Of a stretch of 64,000 nt of DNA, positions 26,056 through 35,813 are shown piece by piece. Where the stretch lies: positions 1-64,000 of the forward strand of contig JAAYAG010000030.1 of the NCBI GenBank assembly GCA_012719495.1. Direction: 5' to 3'. Numbering within the stretch: the stretch's first letter is position 1; the number at the start of each line of letters is the position of its first letter. Made by a program: the position numbers and the translations under genes. Below the pieces are notes generated by a model, which had not been told where the DNA came from, ran no database searches, and worked only from the letters and a program-made list of their open reading frames with translations. The stretch comes from Bacteroidales bacterium (GTDB taxonomy: Bacteria; Bacteroidota; Bacteroidia; Bacteroidales; Prolixibacteraceae).

Positions 26056-26826
26056 TTATTGTCTAAATCCGGTAATCTTGTCGAAACGGCTGTCCATGCA
26101 AATACTGAGGTCGGTTGTGACAAAACTTCCATTAAAATACAGTCCGAAGATCGTTGCCGGGCATGGCGATGCTTGAGCTTGTTCGTTTGTTTCCAGCTTG
26201 ATGATAGTTAAAGGGAGCTTCCTTTTTTTTGCAGTTTCTTTCAACGAATAATTCACATGGTAGTCGGTAAAAGCACAACGGTTTGAATAATAAACAACTA
26301 TTCCTTTTTTTTCATTGCAAATGCCTAGTTTGGCCTCAGTATTGAAATAAGGGGAAGGTGCATTGTTACCGAATTTAAGTGTTAAAAGACTGAACCCAGT
26401 TGAAGTGGTGTCGCAATTTACAAATCCTTGCTTGAGTAACCACTTTGTGTCGCTCATAAAATGAAATTTTTGAGTCCCAACAATGGTTACAAGCCCTGAT
26501 TTATGTAGAGCCTTCGCATCGTCTATGGCATGTTGGAGCAACTGCTTTCCATAGCCTTTTTCCTTATATTGTCCCGAAACCCATAAGCAGTTTATTGCCA
26601 GATAATTTGGTGCTGTAATCGGGTTCCATGAATATTCTGCCGGCCCGTATTCAATAAACACTTTTGCTCGTGCATCAATCCTTTTGAAAGTATATCCGTG
26701 GTCGAATTGTTTTTTCAACCACATTTTTTTCAGCATGTAGCTTTCTTGGCATTTTTTGTCGGAAAAAGCGCAGCAAATATGTTCATTATCAATATTCTCT
26801 TTGTTGAGTGCAATGATTTCCTCCAT
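26056..26826 (-). CDS. GNAT acetyltransferase with C-terminal YoaP-like domain
   Basis: 256 residues from ATG 26826, chosen because AAAGGA lies just before it; an upstream GTG (26850) is possible. Residues to about 150 form a GNAT domain with the acetyl-CoA loop QYKEKGYGKQLLQHAI. The C-terminal 100 residues match the YoaP domain, which has a thioredoxin-like fold: VVYYSNRCAFTDYHV, KRKLPLTIIKLETNEQAQ, CPATIFGLYFNG. The GNAT-YoaP combination is known in bacteria but its substrate is not. It is upstream of and probably co-expressed with the DJ-1/PfpI gene. Confidence 0.82.
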   Translation of the reverse strand: MEEIIALNKENIDNEHICCAFSDKKCQESYMLKKMWLKKQFDHGYTFKRIDARAKVFIEYGPAEYSWNPITAPNYLAINCLWVSGQYKEKGYGKQLLQHAIDDAKALHKSGLVTIVGTQKFHFMSDTKWLLKQGFVNCDTTSTGFSLLTLKFGNNAPSPYFNTEAKLGICNEKKGIVVYYSNRCAFTDYHVNYSLKETAKKRKLPLTIIKLETNEQAQASPCPATIFGLYFNGSFVTTDLSICMDSRFDKITGFRQ

Positions 26827-26965
26827 GGTAATCCTTTTAGTTATTTTCACTAAAAGTAATATGTGCTTGTGACAATCTTATGTCAGTAGCATGTGCACAA
26901 ATTGATAATTTTTGGTAAGGGGTTAAAATACAGTAGATTATATGGATGTATTTCTGTGCTCGATT

Positions 26966-27823
26966 TTATTCTGCATCTCCTGAGCGATAGCCTAACAACG
27001 AAAGCATTATTTTACCATACCGTCCACCAAGAATACGATACCCTTCTGCATTGAAATGCGCAAAGTCTTGTGCCTTACATTCTTTCGAAGATATTACGTG
27101 AGCCGTAGGTATTGTGTCTGGTAATTTGTTGATTATTTCATTCATTGAGGAGCAACAGCTTCCTTCGGCCGATACAACCTCGCCGGCGAGCAAGGGCACT
27201 TGGTCGGCACGTAGTGAAAGGTCGGCAAGCATATCTTGATAAATCTTTTTTACATATGTGAGCCATTCTGTCTGCCCGGTATTTGTTTCCCCCTGATGTA
27301 GTAAAATTCCTTTAATGACTCCATCTTTTTGGGCGAGTTTGGCTAGGTCGATCAAGTGCTTGTAGGGGTTCATCCCATAGTCTGAAACTTTCGAGGTAAA
27401 CCAGTCCTCGGTATACGTTGAGTCATAATTCATGTAAATATCTTTATCGAAAAGCCTTATGTCGCAACCACCAACGGCAACGTTAATTACGCCAACAGTA
27501 ATGCTGTCGGGCAGGTTTTCAATCAACGTTCGACCGAAATAATCGGCTGGTGAAAGTTTTGAGTGACATTGGCATAATGGCGGAATGGCTGTATGCCACG
27601 AAGCTTTAGTACGGTTAAGGTTAGGGCAATCGAGCGATTGAAATACTTTAAAACGCGAGTCTACCTCGAGGTCTTGCGCTTCTATTACTCCCTGACCTTC
27701 CATGTTTGACTGACCAAAACAGATAAAAATATAAAAATTTGGGTTTTGCGCATTTACGCTAAATGCGAACAACAGTATTGTTGTTATTGAAATAAGTTTC
27801 AATTTGAAGTTCGTTGTTTTCAT
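26966..27823 (-). CDS. Secreted SGNH esterase (sialate O-acetylesterase/DUF303 type)
   Basis: 285 residues from ATG 27823 (MKTTNFKLKL); a longer frame would put 22 non-signal residues ahead. Signal peptide ends FAFSVNAQ. Block I is FICFGQSNMEGQG with the nucleophile Ser; block III is GILLHQGETNTG; block V is DFAHFNAEGY with the Asp-x-x-His pair. This is the SASA/DUF303 family, CE6-like carbohydrate acetylesterases. It probably removes acetyl groups from plant or host polysaccharides. It stands alone, with no SusCD genes next to it. Confidence 0.85.
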   Translation of the reverse strand: MKTTNFKLKLISITTILLFAFSVNAQNPNFYIFICFGQSNMEGQGVIEAQDLEVDSRFKVFQSLDCPNLNRTKASWHTAIPPLCQCHSKLSPADYFGRTLIENLPDSITVGVINVAVGGCDIRLFDKDIYMNYDSTYTEDWFTSKVSDYGMNPYKHLIDLAKLAQKDGVIKGILLHQGETNTGQTEWLTYVKKIYQDMLADLSLRADQVPLLAGEVVSAEGSCCSSMNEIINKLPDTIPTAHVISSKECKAQDFAHFNAEGYRILGGRYGKIMLSLLGYRSGDAE

Positions 27824-28010
27824 AATCTGAATATTGCGTGCATTTGTACTTTTCATTTGCGTTTTTACCAATCGTTTAACTCGTTTCAAAAAATACTTTT
27901 AGTTGACGCTGAAATAAAATATAATAAATGTATTACATTGATTTGTTGTCTCTTAATATAGTGTCTGTTAATTGGTAAACACTTATCGAAAGTAACAAGA
28001 ACCCTTGAGA

Positions 28011-28097
28011 ATGAAAACTATAGATGTATTTTTATTATCTACCATCTTTATTCTCACGTTAAGTATATCTGTAATGTTCATTACAGCAATAGGTTAA
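28011..28097 (+). CDS. Possible 28-residue single-helix membrane peptide
   Basis: ATG 28011 to TAA 28095-28097 encodes MKTIDVFLLSTIFILTLSIS and then VMFITAIG. It is one hydrophobic helix with a positively charged start, the look of a small membrane-protein subunit. The stop overlaps the convergent ccsBA stop codon by 4 bp. No strong Shine-Dalgarno; function unknown. It may be a chance frame. Confidence 0.3.
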   Translation: MKTIDVFLLSTIFILTLSISVMFITAIG

Positions 28098-30496
28098 GCT
28101 GTTGTGTTTTTCGATGAATCGCATAGATGTATCCTTCGTACAATGGCGAAGACTGAGAATACAATTAGCACAATTAGCGTGATGGTAAGCCCTATGGGTA
28201 TTTCTCCTTGTCCGTTTTGTCCGTACGAGTGAAGTCCTGAAAGAAGGTAATTTACGCCCCAGAAAGTCATTACAACCGATGCAAAAGCCCAGAATACAGC
28301 CAAATCAAACCAAATTTCATCCTTAATGGATGGAATTAGCCTCAGGTGTGACACCAAAGCATACACAATAATGCTAATGAGTGCCCAAGATTCTTTCGGG
28401 TCCCAGCCCCAGTAACGCCCCCACGATTCGTTGGCCCATATTGCTCCAAGAATAGTACCAATGGTAAGCAGGTACAATCCTGGAATTATCAATATTTGTT
28501 CAAGAAGCATTATTTGCTTGCTTGTTTTCAGGTATCCTTCAAATTTCTTTGATGGGATGAAGGCAAACATCGACAAATTTACCAGCGCAAGCATCATGGC
28601 AAGGGCAAAAAGTGCGTATGATGAGGTTATTACAGCTACATGAATACTTAGCCAGTACGATTTAAGTACCGGGACCAATGTCCCAATTTCGGGGTTCCCG
28701 TTATTCATGGCTGAAACCAGCAAAAAAGCGAACGAGAGAATCATTGACAAAGCCAGTACAACCGGTTGTTTTCCACATAAAAGTAGTCCAGCGAGCAAAC
28801 TCACCCAGGCAATGAAAATGGTTACTTCGTAAGAATTACTCATAGGAATATAGCCGCCAATGTACCAGCGCAATGCAATGCCTGAGGCAACAAATGCCAG
28901 AAGAATTGCAGCTATAGTTTTATAAATCAATAATATATTGTTGCTGGGTTGGGCACCCTTTATTGTTGTGTAAAAAAAGAAAAAAAGCAACGAGAGTCCA
29001 GCGCCCAACAGGGCATAGGTTGAGATGTTGAATATCTTTGCCTTGTTGTAAAAAAGTTCAGCTTTGATTTTTGTTTGCGAGGGGAGTACCTTTTTCCCTA
29101 TAGTTTGCTGATACATTTTTATTGCGTCAAGATACTTTTCTGCTTTATTGCCAGCAATGTTGCTATTACCTTCGGCCAACTCAAGCAAATAAAGGTTGAA
29201 AACATTGGCGACAAAAAGAGAATCTTCGGGGTTTGAAGTAAAAAGTGCTGCATCAGTAGGGGTGTGCCATTTGTTGTTATCTGCTTTTTCTGAAGGGAAA
29301 ATGGCATAGGCATCGCCACGTAAAAAGTGGCTGAAGATATTCAAATTTTCATCGAGCTTTATCAAGGCTTTATCTGTAGCCGTGCGGGTTGACGGAGCAC
29401 TCATGAATGCCCGGTTTGCAATCTCCGACAGAAGGTATTCTCCATTTTTGTCGAACAATGCACTGAATGGGATATGAGATGCCTCGATGCTTAAAAATTT
29501 TTTGATCTCTTCGTTTTTGACCTTGATTAAGGGTACATTTTTCCAATAATCGGGGTAAGCAGCCATTGAAAGTACTACCTGATTGGAATTGAGTCCTTCA
29601 TATGTTTCTTTGCCATATATTTTCCGCATGAATTCGTTATTGAGGGTATTCATGGGCTTCATGCGTCCTTTTGAGTCTTGAATGATTAGCTCCCCAAAAT
29701 CGGAAGCTTGTTTTATCCCTACAACTTTTGATTGGTCGATTGGTTTACTAATAGCAATCAATGGTGTGATAATCAGTAGGATGATTACGGCTGATTTTTT
29801 TAGTTCCGACAATAGTCTTCGAAAATACGATCCGGGCATAAAAAGTGAAAAAAACATCAGTAAAATAGCCAAGGTATAGCCAGCATAGGTTAAGGGAGTT
29901 CCTATGGTGTCTCTTGTGGCAGTTAGTATAGTGCCCTTCTCATCGCTATCGTACGAAGTTTGAAAAAAACGCCATCCCCGATAATGCAATATGTGGTTCA
30001 TGTAAATGTGATAATCGAAGTGCTGGTTCTTCTCGGAGTCAGATACTTTTACGTAGCTTGAATAGGATGATGGCGACTGGGAACCAGGGTATCGTTCAAG
30101 TACAAAATCGGTAAGATTTATTTCAAATGGGAGGGTACTTATCTTATTATCTGAATGAATTACTTGATTGGTTTTCTCTCCTTCTCGTATGCTTACAATT
30201 CCATCTTTACCAAAGTGATGTGTAAAGAATGCGCCCATAATGATCAGTATGAAAGCTAAATGAAACAGGGGCACGCTTATCTTTTTCATTGAAAAGGAGT
30301 GGTAATGGAACATACTCCCCGTAACATTAATTGCAAGAAGGGCGAGAAGAATTTCGAACCAGAACGAGTGATAAACGACAGAAAAGGCAAATTGAGTGCC
30401 TAGTCTCGATTCAATTATTGTAGCAGCCATAACCGATAATGTAAAAATTATCAGCAGGATGGCTGTGGTTTTAAATCCCCAAAGTATTTTATTCAT
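28094..30496 (-). CDS. ccsBA: Fused CcsBA cytochrome c maturation protein
   Basis: 800 residues. The N-terminal half is ResB/CcsB-like with transmembrane helices at 10-27, 35-55, 73-90 (IIMGAFFTHHFGK with a His pair) and after a periplasmic domain near 210-250. The C-terminal half is CcsA, with helices including the heme-handling WWD motif GRYWGWDPKESWALIS around residue 700 and flanking His residues. It is the system II protein that exports heme and attaches it to CxxCH apocytochromes. A fused CcsBA is usual in Bacteroidota and epsilon-proteobacteria. No cytochrome gene is adjacent here. Confidence 0.92.
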   Translation of the reverse strand: MNKILWGFKTTAILLIIFTLSVMAATIIESRLGTQFAFSVVYHSFWFEILLALLAINVTGSMFHYHSFSMKKISVPLFHLAFILIIMGAFFTHHFGKDGIVSIREGEKTNQVIHSDNKISTLPFEINLTDFVLERYPGSQSPSSYSSYVKVSDSEKNQHFDYHIYMNHILHYRGWRFFQTSYDSDEKGTILTATRDTIGTPLTYAGYTLAILLMFFSLFMPGSYFRRLLSELKKSAVIILLIITPLIAISKPIDQSKVVGIKQASDFGELIIQDSKGRMKPMNTLNNEFMRKIYGKETYEGLNSNQVVLSMAAYPDYWKNVPLIKVKNEEIKKFLSIEASHIPFSALFDKNGEYLLSEIANRAFMSAPSTRTATDKALIKLDENLNIFSHFLRGDAYAIFPSEKADNNKWHTPTDAALFTSNPEDSLFVANVFNLYLLELAEGNSNIAGNKAEKYLDAIKMYQQTIGKKVLPSQTKIKAELFYNKAKIFNISTYALLGAGLSLLFFFFYTTIKGAQPSNNILLIYKTIAAILLAFVASGIALRWYIGGYIPMSNSYEVTIFIAWVSLLAGLLLCGKQPVVLALSMILSFAFLLVSAMNNGNPEIGTLVPVLKSYWLSIHVAVITSSYALFALAMMLALVNLSMFAFIPSKKFEGYLKTSKQIMLLEQILIIPGLYLLTIGTILGAIWANESWGRYWGWDPKESWALISIIVYALVSHLRLIPSIKDEIWFDLAVFWAFASVVMTFWGVNYLLSGLHSYGQNGQGEIPIGLTITLIVLIVFSVFAIVRRIHLCDSSKNTTA

Positions 30497-30810
30497 TCCA
30501 ATTCTGTTGTTTGTTGATTTACTAAATATCGATGGTTAAAAATAAAACAAGTTATTGATTTATCTGTGTTGCAGGCTTTGATTCTTCGCATTGTCTTCAA
30601 ACGGCATTCAATACAAAATTCGGGAGTTTTTCTTAATGGATAGATGTTGCACCTTATACAAATGACGACGATCTTGTGAATGCCTTATAAAAGACTTATT
30701 GAGTTGAAAATAGACATGAAAATTAGAGATAGGGTAGTAGTGCCAAGTGCCCAAGACCTTGGCTTGTCGCCCGGCTCCCCTATCAAGTAAGTTATGCTAA
30801 CTGTCGTTGG
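30497..30810. other. 314-bp gap between ccsBA and the DUF2892 gene
   Basis: No gene or convincing repeat. A 24-codon frame (30716-30790, + strand) exists but has no Shine-Dalgarno and no recognisable protein. Otherwise AT-rich; no hairpin with a T-run seen. Confidence 0.5.
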
Positions 30811-31014
30811 CTATCTTTTTCTAAAGGTGTTAAACTTAAATGGCAGGTATAGCGGACAAAAGCCAATAAAACTGGTAGCAGCCAGTAATAATGCAATAAG
30901 AATTGCAATAAATCCAAGGGTTCCAGTTACTGTTTCAGTCAAATATAACACCAATAAAACAACCGAAAGCACCAGTCGTACAGTACGGTCAATTGATCCC
31001 ATGTTACGTTTCAT
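30811..31014 (-). CDS. DUF2892 (YgaP-like) small inner-membrane protein
   Basis: 67 residues. It begins MKRNMGSIDRTVRLVLS, the DUF2892 signature MxxNxGxxDRxxR, followed by two transmembrane helices (VVLLVLYLTETVTG and GFIAILIALLLAATS) and the conserved ending FIGFCPLYLPFKFNT. In E. coli YgaP this domain is fused to a rhodanese; here it stands alone. Function unknown; often close to sulfur or redox genes, but no such neighbour except ccsBA. Confidence 0.9.
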   Translation of the reverse strand: MKRNMGSIDRTVRLVLSVVLLVLYLTETVTGTLGFIAILIALLLAATSFIGFCPLYLPFKFNTFRKR

Positions 31015-31364
31015 AGCTAATTATTTAGAGTTTTTATGATAACAAGGAATGGTGTATTTTGTTTTATATCCTTAACTTTTTTGGGTTATGACTAATCTGT
31101 GGATGATTTTGTATTTGTTGGTTGCTTTTGGCGATATCGAATCTCGGAATAAGTATTGAATAATATATATAGCATTGTGAGAATTTATTCGGATTATATT
31201 TCAGCATTTAATGACTCAATTATAGTTGTTCCAAGAATGGGTATTTCATTTTAAAAGGAAAATACGACCAAAAAAGATAATTGTTCAAAAAAGTGCGGTA
31301 AAAAGTTACGATTCAAAATAAAACTTTTGTACTTTCGGCGTCGCTAACAAAAACCTTACTACGT
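31015..31364. other. 350-bp upstream region of the lactate permease gene
   Basis: No gene seen. TACTTTCG at 31330-31337, one base off TAnnTTTG, lies 28 bp before the permease ATG and could be its -7 element. No repeat or clear hairpin. Confidence 0.4.
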
Positions 31365-32957
31365 ATGAATACTTGGGCGCTTTTATTGACCCTCATTCCT
31401 ATTATTATCATTTTGGTAATGCTTATCGGTTTTAAAAAAGCAGCCGATATAAGTGGAATTATTGGTTGGGCAGCTATTTCACTGGTTGCTTTCTTCTTTT
31501 TTAATACCTCGTTCGAAGTAATTATTCGCTCAACTGGGGCGGGGCTTATTCGTTCTATGTCGGTTTCTATGATTGTGGCCACCTCGTTATTACAGATGGC
31601 TTTTATGGAAAAAACCGGAGCACTTAAGCGAATTATCATCTTTGTGAAAACCATTTCAAGTGAAAATAAAGCGGTGCAGATTATGCTGATTAATATTGGC
31701 TTTGGCACACTTATGGTTGCCGTTGGTGCTACTCCGGTATCATTGTTGCCGCCTATTTTAATCGCTATGGGATATTCTACCTATGTAGCCATAGCGCTTC
31801 CTGCTGTAGGGTATGATTCGTTGTGTACCTATGCTTTATTAGGTGCACCTATTGTCGTTTTTGTCGATTTGGCTAATAACTTTCTTGGTGCAGGAAATGA
31901 AATAAGTTTGCACGAAGCTGGGATGGTATTTTTCATGTTCTTACCTGTTGTGTCAACACTCATAGGTTTTTGTATGTTGTGGATAGTAGGAAAATGGGAA
32001 GCCATAAAACAGGGATGGTTGCCGTGTTTGATTACCGGGGCTACCATTGGGGTGGTTTCATATTTTACTAATAGGTATGATAATTTAGTGGTACTTACTG
32101 GTGTAGCTTGTGGTATTGCTGTAATAATGGTTATGGCTGCCTATCTTAAAATAACCGGAAAACCAATAATTGACCGGTCAAGATTGACTCCTGAAGAAAT
32201 TAATTACGAAAAAGAGTATCCATTATGGAAAGCTTTGATGCCTTGGTTGTTACTTATTGTTATGGTGCTTGCAATAAATCTGCCCAAGGGACTTTTCGAT
32301 TATTTTTATAGAACACTTAAACTTCCTATTAACGGGCTTACTGCAAATGGTGCTCCACTTGATACCCGTGCAATGTGGCAAGCGTATACATGGATTTTTA
32401 TCTCTGTTATTGCGGCAATTCCAATTATGAAACCAACCCGCAAGCAATTGACTGATACCTGGAAAATATGGATCAAGCGTGCTCCAAGGCCAGTATTCGC
32501 AGCTGCAATCTTTTTTGCAATTGGCGAAATTATGAATATGGCTGGATATAATATGGAAACAGCAAAATTCGAAACAGCCAGTATGGTAAAAATTCTTGCC
32601 GACAGCTCAGCCGAATTCTTCCAAGGAGCGTATGGGGCAATTGTTTCATTTATTGGATTATTTGGTGGTTTTATTACCGGTAGCGAGGCATCAACTATAG
32701 CAATGTTCTCGAAATATGCTCTATCGACTGCACAAAATCTCAGCCTTTCTACTGAAGGACTATTAATAATTGCTGCAGGCTTGGCATTTGGAGGTGGTTT
32801 GGCTAGTGTTATTTCTCCGGCAAAATTGCAAAATGCTGCGGCTTCAATCGATAAAATTGGTGAAGAAAACAAGGTAATACGAATCGCGTTTGTGTTTTCG
32901 CTGATCCTAACGGCTATTACTTCTGTGTTTGTAATGATTTATTTAAGTATGATCTAA
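31365..32957 (+). CDS. L-lactate permease (LctP/LldP family)
   Basis: 530 residues and 12-14 predicted transmembrane helices. Family hallmarks: N-terminal WALLLTLIPIIIILVMLIGF, the loop IGFGTLMVAVGATPVSLLPP, and the C-terminal GLFGGFITGSEASTIAMFSK, which resembles the conserved lactate permease G-F-TGS-x-x-S box. It should bring in L-lactate or glycolate with protons. It stands alone; there is no adjacent lutABC or lldD, but the malic enzyme fusion downstream also serves C3/C4 metabolism. A strong terminator follows. Confidence 0.9.
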   Translation: MNTWALLLTLIPIIIILVMLIGFKKAADISGIIGWAAISLVAFFFFNTSFEVIIRSTGAGLIRSMSVSMIVATSLLQMAFMEKTGALKRIIIFVKTISSENKAVQIMLINIGFGTLMVAVGATPVSLLPPILIAMGYSTYVAIALPAVGYDSLCTYALLGAPIVVFVDLANNFLGAGNEISLHEAGMVFFMFLPVVSTLIGFCMLWIVGKWEAIKQGWLPCLITGATIGVVSYFTNRYDNLVVLTGVACGIAVIMVMAAYLKITGKPIIDRSRLTPEEINYEKEYPLWKALMPWLLLIVMVLAINLPKGLFDYFYRTLKLPINGLTANGAPLDTRAMWQAYTWIFISVIAAIPIMKPTRKQLTDTWKIWIKRAPRPVFAAAIFFAIGEIMNMAGYNMETAKFETASMVKILADSSAEFFQGAYGAIVSFIGLFGGFITGSEASTIAMFSKYALSTAQNLSLSTEGLLIIAAGLAFGGGLASVISPAKLQNAAASIDKIGEENKVIRIAFVFSLILTAITSVFVMIYLSMI

Positions 32958-32983
32958 AACTATATTAACTTAAAGCAAATGAG

Positions 32984-33037
32984 TACCGGGTTTCCCAACA
33001 CACAATGGTGTTTAGAAACCCGGTATTCGTATTTTTA
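32984..33037 (+). terminator. Rho-independent terminator after lactate permease
   Basis: 10-bp stem TACCGGGTTT (32984-32993) / AAACCCGGTA (33016-33025) followed by TTCGTATTTTT. Confidence 0.88.
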
Positions 33038-33296
33038 TACGGTATTTATTCAAAAAATTACTGAAAGGGTTAATTTTAATTTTACATTTAAAAACGTTGA
33101 ATAAAGATCAGTAAATCTCGTATTCTTGAAGTTACTCTGTTGAAAATGTTTTAATTACACTTGATCATTCTTTGTTTTTGATCGAAAATTGAACATTTGC
33201 TCATACTATTCGATGTATTCACCGGAATATTTATGCCTTTTCACCTCTACATTTGCTCGCTAATTTCAGATAATTTTTTTAAACCAAAATATAACA
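33038..33296 (+). promoter_or_regulatory. Malic enzyme promoter region
   Basis: The rest of the 339-bp gap. TACATTTG at 33248-33255 matches the -7 consensus TAnnTTTG, 41 bp before the ATG; a TTTA at 33227 may be a weak -33. Nothing else is seen. Confidence 0.45.
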
Positions 33297-35585
33297 ATGG
33301 ACAATTCAAAACACACCGATGCGCTTGAATATCACAAGAGTGGCAGGCCAGGAAAAATACAGGTAGTTCCAACCAAACCTCATAGTACCCAACGCGACCT
33401 TTCACTGGCATACTCACCGGGGGTTGCCATCCCTTGTCTTGAAATTGAAAAAGATGCTCAATATGCTTACGATTATACTTCGAAAGGAAACTTGGTTGCC
33501 GTTATTTCAAACGGAACGGCAGTTCTTGGCTTAGGCGACATTGGGGCTATTGCCGGAAAACCAGTAATGGAAGGTAAGGGATTGTTATTTAAGATTTTTG
33601 CCGATATCGATGTGTTCGATATTGAAGTGAACGAAAAAGATCCCGAAAAATTCATACAGGTAGTGAAAGCAATTTCACCCACTTTTGGAGGGATTAACCT
33701 CGAAGATATTAAAGCTCCCGAATGCTTTACCATTGAAGAAAAATTGAAAGAGGAGCTCGATATACCAATTATGCATGATGACCAGCACGGTACTGCCATA
33801 ATTTCCGGAGCAGCTTTGATTAACGCTCTCGAACTGGTCGGTAAAAAAATTGAAGAAGTACGTATCGTGGTGAATGGTGCCGGGGCTGCTGCAGTAGCTT
33901 GCGCAAACCTGTATATAAAGTTGGGTGCAAATCCGAAAAATGTAATTATGGCCGACAGCAAAGGCGTTATTTCTGTACGCCGTACCGACCTCAACAGCCG
34001 TAAAAAACCGTTTGCCACATCTTTGCCTTGCGACACGCTGGCCGAGGCTCTCAATGGGGCCGATGTTTTCCTTGGACTTTCGGTAAAAGATGTGCTTACC
34101 CAGGAAATGGTGCGCTCAATGGCTGACGATCCTGTCGTTTTTGCCTGTGCAAACCCCGATCCAGAGATCTCTTATGAAGAAGCTATGGCTTCGCGTCCTG
34201 ATATTATTTTTGCTACCGGCAGGAGCGATCATCCCAATCAGGTAAACAATGTACTGGGCTTTCCTTATATCTTCCGTGGAGCCCTTGATGTTAGGGCATG
34301 TGCCATTAATGAAGAAATGAAAGTGGCTGCTGTAAAAGCCATTGCAGAACTGGCTAAGAAACCGGTGCCCGAAGCTGTTACGTCGGCTTACAATGCATCA
34401 CATCTTAGTTTCAGTCGTAAATATATTATACCCAAACCACTGGATCCACGGTTACTTATTACTGTTGCACCAGCGGTTGCAAAAGCTGCAATCGAAAGTG
34501 GGGTTGCCCGAAAAACCGATATCGACTGGGCAGAATATGAAGAAACATTACGCTCGCGCATGGGACTTGACAATAAGCTAATTCGTGCGCTAACCGATAA
34601 GGCCAAAGAAAACCCCAAAAGGGTTGTTTTTGCCGATGCTAATCACCCAAACATTCTTAAAGCTGCTTCTGTTGCCCGGGCTGAAGGCATTTGTGTGCCT
34701 GTTTTGTTAGGAAATGAGGAACGCATCGGGAAGATTATCGATGAAAACGATATAGAGCTAAAAGATGTAGAAATTGTCAACCTCCGTCACGACCGTGAAG
34801 AAACCCGACGGGTTAAATATGCACGGATGTTCTCTGAAAAACGCCAGAGAGAAGGGATGACTTATAGCGAAGCTTACGAAAAAATGTTCGACAGGAACTA
34901 CTTTGGAATGATGATGGTTGAAGCGGGTGATGCCGATGCTTTCATTACCGGAGTATATACTAAATACGCTGATGCCATTAAGCCGGCAATCGAAATTGTG
35001 GGAATGCGCGAAGGATTGAACCATATTGGAGGACTTAACATTGTGACTTCTAAACTTGGAACCTTCTTCTTTGCCGATACCATGGTCAATAACCACCCAT
35101 CGAAAGAAACCCTGATCGACATTGCAACTCTTACCCACGAAACGGTAAAACTCTTTAATACAGAACCGGTAATGGCCATGTTGTCGTATTCCAATTTTGG
35201 GGAACGCCCCATTGGCAGCCCTGCAACCGTACACGAAGCTGTTGCCCACTTGCATCGCAATCGCCCCGAAATTCTTATAGATGGCGAAATGCAGGTGAAC
35301 TTTGCCCTCGACAAAGAATTGAGGCACGATAAGTTTCCTTTCTCGAAAATCGACGGACGGAATGTAAATACGTTGATCTTCCCGAACTTAAGCTCATCAA
35401 ATATTGCATATAAGTTGATGCTCGAAATTGGGATGAGCGAAACCATTGGCCCTATTCAGATGGGCTTGAGAAAACCTATTCATATCCTTGATATAGAAAG
35501 CTCGGTACGTGAAATCCTCAACATGATTACCATTGCAGTGGTCGATGCCCAGGTTGAGGAACTAAAGGCAAAAATGAACGCATAA
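33297..35585 (+). CDS. maeB: NADP-dependent malic enzyme with phosphotransacetylase-like C-terminal domain
   Basis: 762 residues, the usual MaeB length. The malic N domain (RDLSLAYSPGVAIPCLEI, catalytic loop SNGTAVLGLGDIGAIAGKPV) spans about 15-155, the NAD(P)-binding domain with VVNGAGAAAVACANLYI about 165-400, and the phosphotransacetylase-like domain about 430-755 (VLLGNEERIGKIIDEND, ADTMVNNHPSKETL). The known reaction is malate to pyruvate plus CO2 with NADP reduction. The PTA-like domain is thought to be regulatory, responding to acetyl-CoA. Monocistronic, with promoter and terminator in the flanks. Confidence 0.96.
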   Translation: MDNSKHTDALEYHKSGRPGKIQVVPTKPHSTQRDLSLAYSPGVAIPCLEIEKDAQYAYDYTSKGNLVAVISNGTAVLGLGDIGAIAGKPVMEGKGLLFKIFADIDVFDIEVNEKDPEKFIQVVKAISPTFGGINLEDIKAPECFTIEEKLKEELDIPIMHDDQHGTAIISGAALINALELVGKKIEEVRIVVNGAGAAAVACANLYIKLGANPKNVIMADSKGVISVRRTDLNSRKKPFATSLPCDTLAEALNGADVFLGLSVKDVLTQEMVRSMADDPVVFACANPDPEISYEEAMASRPDIIFATGRSDHPNQVNNVLGFPYIFRGALDVRACAINEEMKVAAVKAIAELAKKPVPEAVTSAYNASHLSFSRKYIIPKPLDPRLLITVAPAVAKAAIESGVARKTDIDWAEYEETLRSRMGLDNKLIRALTDKAKENPKRVVFADANHPNILKAASVARAEGICVPVLLGNEERIGKIIDENDIELKDVEIVNLRHDREETRRVKYARMFSEKRQREGMTYSEAYEKMFDRNYFGMMMVEAGDADAFITGVYTKYADAIKPAIEIVGMREGLNHIGGLNIVTSKLGTFFFADTMVNNHPSKETLIDIATLTHETVKLFNTEPVMAMLSYSNFGERPIGSPATVHEAVAHLHRNRPEILIDGEMQVNFALDKELRHDKFPFSKIDGRNVNTLIFPNLSSSNIAYKLMLEIGMSETIGPIQMGLRKPIHILDIESSVREILNMITIAVVDAQVEELKAKMNA

Positions 35586-35612
35586 CAATACCTCTCATTC
35601 CATTATTATTAT

Positions 35613-35647
35613 GCAGGAGTCGATTCATTTCTACTCCTGCTTTTTTT
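35613..35647 (+). terminator. Rho-independent terminator of maeB
   Basis: 8-bp stem GCAGGAGT (35613-35620) / ACTCCTGC (35633-35640) and T7. Confidence 0.92.
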
Positions 35648-35813
35648 GTGTTATAAAACCCGTAATCACTTGAAAGTAATTCAAGTAAAGATCATGCCTC
35701 TTGACTTCAGAAAAAATGTGTGTCCATTCAGCAAAGAAAAAGAAGCATCTATTGATTTTTGTCTATTTTTTCCGACATTTAATCAAAAGAAACTTAATTA
35801 AAACCTATTTTGT

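Noticed and set aside
26031-26132. N-terminal extension of the DJ-1/PfpI protein
   Set aside because: It would overlap the upstream GNAT-YoaP gene and has no recognisable signal or domain.
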